Source of the DNA: a virus
IMG/VR virus record: IMGVR_UViG_3300035565_000042
Coordinates: 1 to 64,000 of that record
Direction: 5' to 3' (one strand)
DNA: 64,000 bases
Part shown: positions 59,010 through 64,000 of the stretch, in pieces
How the letters are laid out: each line of letters starts with the position of its first letter
How positions within the stretch are numbered: position 1 is the stretch's first letter
Position numbers and translations under genes: made by a program
The notes under the pieces: model-generated
Told to the model about the DNA's origin: nothing
The model's input: only the letters and a program-made list of their open reading frames with translations
Database searches by the model: none

Positions 59010-61153
59010 TAGGAAATGTTTATGTTCCAGAGATTAAGAAGCATGGGTTCTGTCCGAATCCTGTTGCTGGCAACATACCTATTTATGCTGACTCGATAAC
59101 GAATCCGAAATGCATAGGCACACTTGCTTATGAAGAGTTTTGGAACGAACAGATAAACCGTTGCATTAATGGTTATGATACCGCAGGAGTTCATATCTCT
59201 GGGCGGTATTATTTTTTTCTGAACTTTAAGATACTTCCAGGACTTAAAGGGCCCCAATACCCTTTCTTCGTAGATATGCAGAAAGAATACTTTGATCTGA
59301 TCGAATGGGTTAAAAAAAACAGAAAACCGGGCATAGTAGGCCTGAAAGCTCGTAGGAAAGGACTATCTGAGATTGAGGAAACCATCCTTGCTCATGGTAT
59401 CCGGTTTATAGAGGACTATAGAGCTGCGGTAACTGCTGGCATGGAAACCTATGTGACAGGTATCAAAAATAAGTTTGAATATACCCAGAAAACGATTATT
59501 CAAGATCTCAGACTTTCGGTTCTTGAAAATAACGATAAGACATACAAGATTGGTTATGCAGTTCGTAACCCAATCGGAGGATTTGTCGAGGAAGGTTATG
59601 GAGGATTCCTATCATTTGAAACTATGTTCGACAATCCTACTAAACTTGAAGGTGAATATTTCCACGATGTCCTTTGTGAAGAGAGTGGCCGGTACAAGTA
59701 TCTTGGAAAGGTAATAACAAGTATTCAACCGGCTCTGGAGTTTGGTAGCCAGATGCTCGGAACATTCTATATCTATGGAACCGGAGGCAATATCCTGTCA
59801 ACATCAAAGGACTTCAAAGAAATCTGGGATCATGCAGAGGCAATGGGATTCGTTAAGTTCTGGGTTCCGGGAAGCAGAATGTATTATCCATTCTTTGGCA
59901 ATAATAAGGAAGAATTTTTTATAGATCCTGACAACGGAAGTAAAGTTGACTCAATGCCAAACCTTCGAAAGTTCTCAAAAGAACAGAGAATAGGAATGGA
60001 AGACACAAAGGCAGCTGAAGAATATATCATTCGTAAGCGCGTAGAATATGCCAAACTTCCAAACAAGAAAAAACTTAAGGAACATAACCAGGCATATCCT
60101 TTGACTATTGAAGAAGCTTTTACCTCAGGTGGATCTAATAACTTCAATGATGAAAAGATATATAACCAACTATTCGATATAGAGGGAGACCCTAATGCAT
60201 TCACTCCAGTAGTTCTTGAATGGGTAACTGATTCAACTGGGCAGAGACTCGAAGGTGAAGAAATGGTTGTAAAACACCGTCCAGCAACGGCAAATGATCC
60301 TGACTGGAAAATTGTATGGGTTTACCAGTTTCCAAAGAAAGAGATGCTTGATCTTGATATTGGAGGTATTGATGGTTATAACCAGGACCAGACGCAGACA
60401 TCTTCTTCACAGGGAGCCATGACTGTTGTCAGGCAGGGAAATAAAGTAAACATGGTTGGCGATGGTATTCATAAAGCTATTTATCCAGTTTGTCTTTATT
60501 ACAAACGGCCCCCGCGAAAGGAAGAGTTCTATGATGTCTGTTTGAAGATCTCAGTATGGTACCGGCTTATTCGAAATACAATGGCCAATGCTGAACAGGA
60601 TTTCGTCATAGACTACTTCATGAAGAATGGTGGAGCTCGTTATCTTTCTCCGCGTCCAAAAGCTTTTGACTCTCCAAAATCACAGCAAGTTCATAAACTT
60701 GGTGCAAAGATGACCGGATATTCGAAAGAAATTATCCTTGGTATTGTTCAGACATATGTTGAAAACTATATCGAACTTAACCGGTTTCCGGCAATGCTCA
60801 GAGATCTTCTTGCTTATGATGAGGAATATATCGGTACAGACTGGGACTCTGTAGATGCACTTGCATATGCTCTCATGCGTATAGAAGATATGAAGACAAG
60901 GCCGCGCAAGGCAGATGATGATGATAATTCTGATATCGAACCAGAATGGGGCAAAGACGAAGCCGGGAATCTTGTTATCAAGAATAAGGAAGTACTCATG
61001 GAAAAACCAAAAGAGAGAAAGAGTGACAAGGATGAAGAGACAAAAAACCTTGAGTATACAGGAAGATGGAAAGCGCAAGAATATAAAGAGAGAAAGAGAC
61101 AAGATGACAATGAGAGAAAACCTTTCGATTACGACGAGCATGAAGACAAATAA
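59006..61153 (+). CDS. terL: Terminase large subunit
   Basis: 715 residues. ATPase: 'GLKARRKGLSEIE' (112-124) is a deviant Walker A as in many TerL, and DVLCEE (221-226) the Walker B with catalytic Glu. Nuclease: 'DIGGIDGYNQD' (about 451-461), then 'QDFVIDYF', and D612...D617 in 'TDWDSVDALAYAL' are the RNase H-like metal residues. The C-terminus is a Lys/Glu-rich tail. It packages DNA into proheads through the portal. Confidence 0.92.
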   Translation: MIGNVYVPEIKKHGFCPNPVAGNIPIYADSITNPKCIGTLAYEEFWNEQINRCINGYDTAGVHISGRYYFFLNFKILPGLKGPQYPFFVDMQKEYFDLIEWVKKNRKPGIVGLKARRKGLSEIEETILAHGIRFIEDYRAAVTAGMETYVTGIKNKFEYTQKTIIQDLRLSVLENNDKTYKIGYAVRNPIGGFVEEGYGGFLSFETMFDNPTKLEGEYFHDVLCEESGRYKYLGKVITSIQPALEFGSQMLGTFYIYGTGGNILSTSKDFKEIWDHAEAMGFVKFWVPGSRMYYPFFGNNKEEFFIDPDNGSKVDSMPNLRKFSKEQRIGMEDTKAAEEYIIRKRVEYAKLPNKKKLKEHNQAYPLTIEEAFTSGGSNNFNDEKIYNQLFDIEGDPNAFTPVVLEWVTDSTGQRLEGEEMVVKHRPATANDPDWKIVWVYQFPKKEMLDLDIGGIDGYNQDQTQTSSSQGAMTVVRQGNKVNMVGDGIHKAIYPVCLYYKRPPRKEEFYDVCLKISVWYRLIRNTMANAEQDFVIDYFMKNGGARYLSPRPKAFDSPKSQQVHKLGAKMTGYSKEIILGIVQTYVENYIELNRFPAMLRDLLAYDEEYIGTDWDSVDALAYALMRIEDMKTRPRKADDDDNSDIEPEWGKDEAGNLVIKNKEVLMEKPKERKSDKDEETKNLEYTGRWKAQEYKERKRQDDNERKPFDYDEHEDK

Positions 61154-61187
61154 AATATTTATTAACAATTGATAGTTATATGTCAGA

Positions 61188-61204
61188 ATTTATTATTATC
61201 TTTG
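61188..61204 (+). promoter_or_regulatory. Promoter-like element before the portal gene
   Basis: ATTTATTATTATCTTTG, 16 nt before ATG 61221, with an exact TATCTTTG. Suggests late head genes can start here. Confidence 0.55.
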
Positions 61205-61220
61205 ATCAAATTTTGCATAG

Positions 61221-63419
61221 ATGTTATTCCCGGATGTAACAAACATAGACTTCTCAGTCGATGGGAGTAAGAACAAGCACCTTCATCAAATGCTTGACTA
61301 TGCTGTCATGAGATGGTATGCCCGAGATGTCCGGTTACAGAAGATCGCTAAACTTTATGATGCTCACAATGGACTCATTGACTCCAGAGAAACTGAAGCG
61401 ATAACAAAACCATTCGGGAAAGAATCAAAAACCAAATATGTCAAGTACCGGTTGGGAAGGACAAAGCTCAAGCAACTCCATGGAGAATTTCTTGAGATCT
61501 CCTTAACTCCCACTGTTTCAACAGTTAACCGCGATGCTATCAACAAAAAAATGGCCAAGTACAAAGAGATACTTGGCCTTTCTCTTAGCAAACCATTCAT
61601 CGAAAGAGTTCGTCAGTTGGGATATAACGTATTCCCTGGAATGAAGTTACCGGACTATGATGACAAGAGTACCTGGAATATAAATAACTTCAAACTTGCC
61701 AATGAACTCATCATGCAAAAAATTCTTGATGATAAGATGGCAAACGAGAGACTGAAGACAATCTTCTATCAGAATTTCATTGATCTTACAATAACAGCTG
61801 AAATATTCGGAAAAGTTGAACGCAATGTCAATGGAGTCGATACATACCGGTTCATTCCGATGAAATATGCCATGTATGAAGAAAGTATCAATGATCCATT
61901 CCTTACACAGTCTCCATATCTTGGTGAAGTAAAACCAATGTTCTATCATGAGATAGCAACAAATAAGGAATTCAATCTTACTCCGGCCCAACTTGAAGAA
62001 CTTCGTCAGTCGTCACTTGCATATCATACAGACAATATCGGCCAGCGAGATATACAGACTCAGAAAGGAACTTATCTTATAAATACTTACAATATTCAGT
62101 GGAAAGGACTTGAGAAGGTAAGAGTTAAGATATCTCCGGTTGATGGATCAGATGAACCATTCAGATTGATCATAAGTGACGAATATTATAACGAACACCA
62201 GAAACAGATTGAGAAGGATGTTCGCAATGGAAAGTACACTATCGAAACTTATGAACGCGAAATACTCTGGGAAGCTACTCGCATAGGGCCGACTCTTTAT
62301 ACCCCTGCACGCAAGACAAAGAATCTTATTCAGCGCCTTAATGACAATAACAAATACAATGTCGATTATGACTTTTGTGGTATGTTATTCTGCACGATTG
62401 ATGGCACCAGAGTATCTCTTCAGGAAGTGATATATGAACTTGAAAAGATCTATGATGATCTTCGGTTCTATATCAACCGGGAGATGAAGAAACTGAAAGG
62501 CAATCTTGCTTACTTTGATGAAGCTTTCCGGCCCAAAGGAATGCGTTTCATTGATGTCATGAATTCTATTACCGAGGATGGTGTTATTCGGTTTAACTCG
62601 TCAGCTGAAGGAAATACATCAGGAACTGCATCCGATAGTGACAAGGTAGGTATCGGAGCAATCAATCTTGGTCAGAATCAAAATTTGATGGTTCTTCTTA
62701 ACCAGGCAATGGATGTCGAGAGAGTCATGGATCGCATTACAGGAATGAATGATAATCGCCAGGGACTATCAAGACCTACAACAACTGCAACAGCAAACGT
62801 CAACAGTATTGACGCCTCAAGATCGATGACATACGATCTTTTTTACTTTATGCAGGAATATGTAGAAAGAACACTTACCAAACTTGTTGAGAAGACAAAA
62901 ATCAATAAGACTTATTATGGAGAGGATAACCGTCAGTTCATTATGGATGATGGCGAGCTCCTGTACATGATGTCAACAAAAGACCTGACATTTGATAACT
63001 ATGGAGTAACGATAACAGATGGACGCAAAGAGAAAGATATTCTTGCCAAGATCGAAACGTTATTCCCTCAGGAGATCAATGCCAGAAATATCCGGACAAC
63101 CGATATTGCCAAGTTCTGGATGGAGAGTTCCTATTCTGCAGCTATTCGTGTTCTTGATAATGCTCATGATGAAATGGCCAAGATCCGTGAGAAAGAGATC
63201 AATCTCAAACAGCAAAGCGCAATGGCTAATATCCAGTCTCAGGAACAACAGCAACAGCAAATGCTCGCTTCTGAACAGGAACATGATAAGGATATGGCAT
63301 TACTCCGTGGTGAGATTGACAAGGAAGAGATACAGCTTGAAGAAGGATTAAAATCGAACAGGGATACAGCTAATATAGCCGGTAAGTCGGCACTACAGGC
63401 AACAAAACCTGTTAAGTAG
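61221..63419 (+). CDS. Portal protein
   Basis: 732 residues, right size and place for a portal (after TerL). 'VERVMDRITGMNDNRQGLSRPTTTATANVNSIDASRSMT' resembles the conserved region of crAss-like portals (G-x-N-x-x-R-x-G). The C-terminal 120 residues form a Gln/Glu-rich coiled coil. It forms the dodecameric entry ring. Confidence 0.85.
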   Translation: MLFPDVTNIDFSVDGSKNKHLHQMLDYAVMRWYARDVRLQKIAKLYDAHNGLIDSRETEAITKPFGKESKTKYVKYRLGRTKLKQLHGEFLEISLTPTVSTVNRDAINKKMAKYKEILGLSLSKPFIERVRQLGYNVFPGMKLPDYDDKSTWNINNFKLANELIMQKILDDKMANERLKTIFYQNFIDLTITAEIFGKVERNVNGVDTYRFIPMKYAMYEESINDPFLTQSPYLGEVKPMFYHEIATNKEFNLTPAQLEELRQSSLAYHTDNIGQRDIQTQKGTYLINTYNIQWKGLEKVRVKISPVDGSDEPFRLIISDEYYNEHQKQIEKDVRNGKYTIETYEREILWEATRIGPTLYTPARKTKNLIQRLNDNNKYNVDYDFCGMLFCTIDGTRVSLQEVIYELEKIYDDLRFYINREMKKLKGNLAYFDEAFRPKGMRFIDVMNSITEDGVIRFNSSAEGNTSGTASDSDKVGIGAINLGQNQNLMVLLNQAMDVERVMDRITGMNDNRQGLSRPTTTATANVNSIDASRSMTYDLFYFMQEYVERTLTKLVEKTKINKTYYGEDNRQFIMDDGELLYMMSTKDLTFDNYGVTITDGRKEKDILAKIETLFPQEINARNIRTTDIAKFWMESSYSAAIRVLDNAHDEMAKIREKEINLKQQSAMANIQSQEQQQQQMLASEQEHDKDMALLRGEIDKEEIQLEEGLKSNRDTANIAGKSALQATKPVK

Positions 63420-63451
63420 TTTTATTTATTTTTTTTAAACTAATAGTTGTT

Positions 63452-64000
63452 ATGGCAGAGAAAGACGATAAAATGTCTATGACCGATGAAGATGATTTCG
63501 ACATAGGCGCCCTGAAGACGGGTAAGAAAGAAGAAGAACTTGAAAAGAGTGATGAAAAAGAAAAAGTCGACGAAGAGAAGAAAGATGAAGGGAAGGAAAA
63601 GGTAGACGAAGGAAAAGAAAAAGTCGATGAAGGAAAGAAATCATCAGACAAGGAAGACAAAGACGATAAAAGCAAAGAGAAGAAAGACGAAAAAAAGAAT
63701 GAAGAACCTGAGGATCTCTTTGTAGACAAGGATGACAAGAAAGAAGGAAAACGCAAGACTTTAAAGGAAATAGGAAAGAAACTTGACGTTGACCTTGAAA
63801 AAGACGATGATGATGAAGAATTCGAAAGGAAGATCGCAGAGAAACTCGCAAAGAGCCGCCAGGATGTTAATCTTGATGGTTATTCTGATGATGCGAAGGC
63901 CCTCATCAAACACCTAAATGAGAATGGTGGTGATGTCGAATCATTTTTCACAAACAAGAATATAATTGGATTACAAAGCGTTCTTTCACTTGATGCAGAA
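63452..64000 (+). CDS. Scaffold-like acidic protein, 3' partial
   Basis: ATG 63452 starts a Lys/Glu/Asp-rich, low-complexity protein ('KEKVDEEKKDEGKEKVDEGKEKVDEG') followed by a more folded part ('LKEIGKKLDVDLEKDDDD...AEKLAKSRQDVNLDGYSDDAKALIKHLNE') and still open at the window end. Position after the portal and composition fit a head scaffold. Confidence 0.75.
   Translation, partial: MAEKDDKMSMTDEDDFDIGALKTGKKEEELEKSDEKEKVDEEKKDEGKEKVDEGKEKVDEGKKSSDKEDKDDKSKEKKDEKKNEEPEDLFVDKDDKKEGKRKTLKEIGKKLDVDLEKDDDDEEFERKIAEKLAKSRQDVNLDGYSDDAKALIKHLNENGGDVESFFTNKNIIGLQSVLSLDAE

Noticed and set aside
1-64000. Genome-wide TAG recoding
   Set aside because: Several ordinary genes end naturally at TAG (portal, 36114 gene, 42382 gene, 56306 gene), so TAG works as stop in most cases.
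1-64000. Prophage integration genes or attachment sites
   Set aside because: No integrase, excisionase or tRNA-based repeat seen; both ends cut through virion genes.

Overview
This window looks like about 64 kb of the genome of a tailed, Bacteroidota-infecting phage with the general organisation of crAss-like or related giant-protein podoviruses. The evidence is a large-terminase, portal, scaffold series on the + strand; a 4,820-residue virion-type protein carrying an RNA-polymerase active-site motif; A-rich leaders that mostly lack Shine-Dalgarno sites; promoters resembling the Bacteroidota TAnnTTTG element; and accessory genes typical of Bacteroidota mobile DNA (PcfK/PcfJ, KTSC, RadC). I see no tRNA, rRNA, integrase, CRISPR array or insertion sequence. 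The major capsid protein and a DNA polymerase are not in the window. Both ends cut through genes, so this is part of a larger genome.

Layout. (1) 1-23.4 kb, + strand: end of the virion module. It holds two internal-virion-like proteins, the giant polymerase/peptidase/nuclease polyprotein, small structural proteins, an S74-chaperone tail fibre and a propeller/FN3/DUF1566-like adhesin, closed by a bidirectional terminator. (2) 23.4-36.7 kb, - strand: replication and repair. It holds uracil-DNA glycosylase, an ssDNA-binding-like protein, an HU-like protein, a Spo11/Topo VI-A-like TOPRIM protein, a primase-helicase with a possible loader, an SF2 helicase, a protein made only of DnaA domain IV, a PD-(D/E)XK nuclease and RadC. 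(3) 36.7-50.6 kb, - strand: accessory genes, including PcfJ/PcfK, a GHKL-type ATPase, membrane peptides, an MmcB-like nuclease-fold protein, a possible Acb2/Tad1-like counter-defence protein, a degenerate pentapeptide-repeat protein and a transglycosylase-type lysin. (4) 50.6-54.7 kb: a regulatory hub and likely replication origin. Two paralogous proteins (about 70% identical) flank a region with DnaA-box-like repeats, an AT-rich tract, a G-poor tract, iterons, inverted repeats and several small structured transcripts. (5) 54.7-64 kb, + strand: small regulators, a structured RNA, a PD-(D/E)XK nuclease, terminase, portal and scaffold. If the genome is circular or circularly permuted, this block continues into the unseen capsid genes and then wraps to position 1.

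How it may work together. The giant protein is probably packaged and delivered with the DNA; its RNA polymerase core could transcribe early genes. Replication would use the primase-helicase, the SF2 helicase, the ssDNA-binding-like protein and the DnaA-domain-IV protein. About fifteen promoter-like sites share an ATTATT-rich extension upstream of a TAnnTTTG-like element, and several - strand mRNAs carry a common leader, TCTAACCAAA. A + strand structured RNA at 56.1-56.24 kb carries the exact complement of that leader (14 nt in the best case). This raises the possibility of a phage-encoded antisense RNA acting on a small regulon, which is the most unusual regulatory signal here. All family assignments are by eye from motifs; no database search was run.
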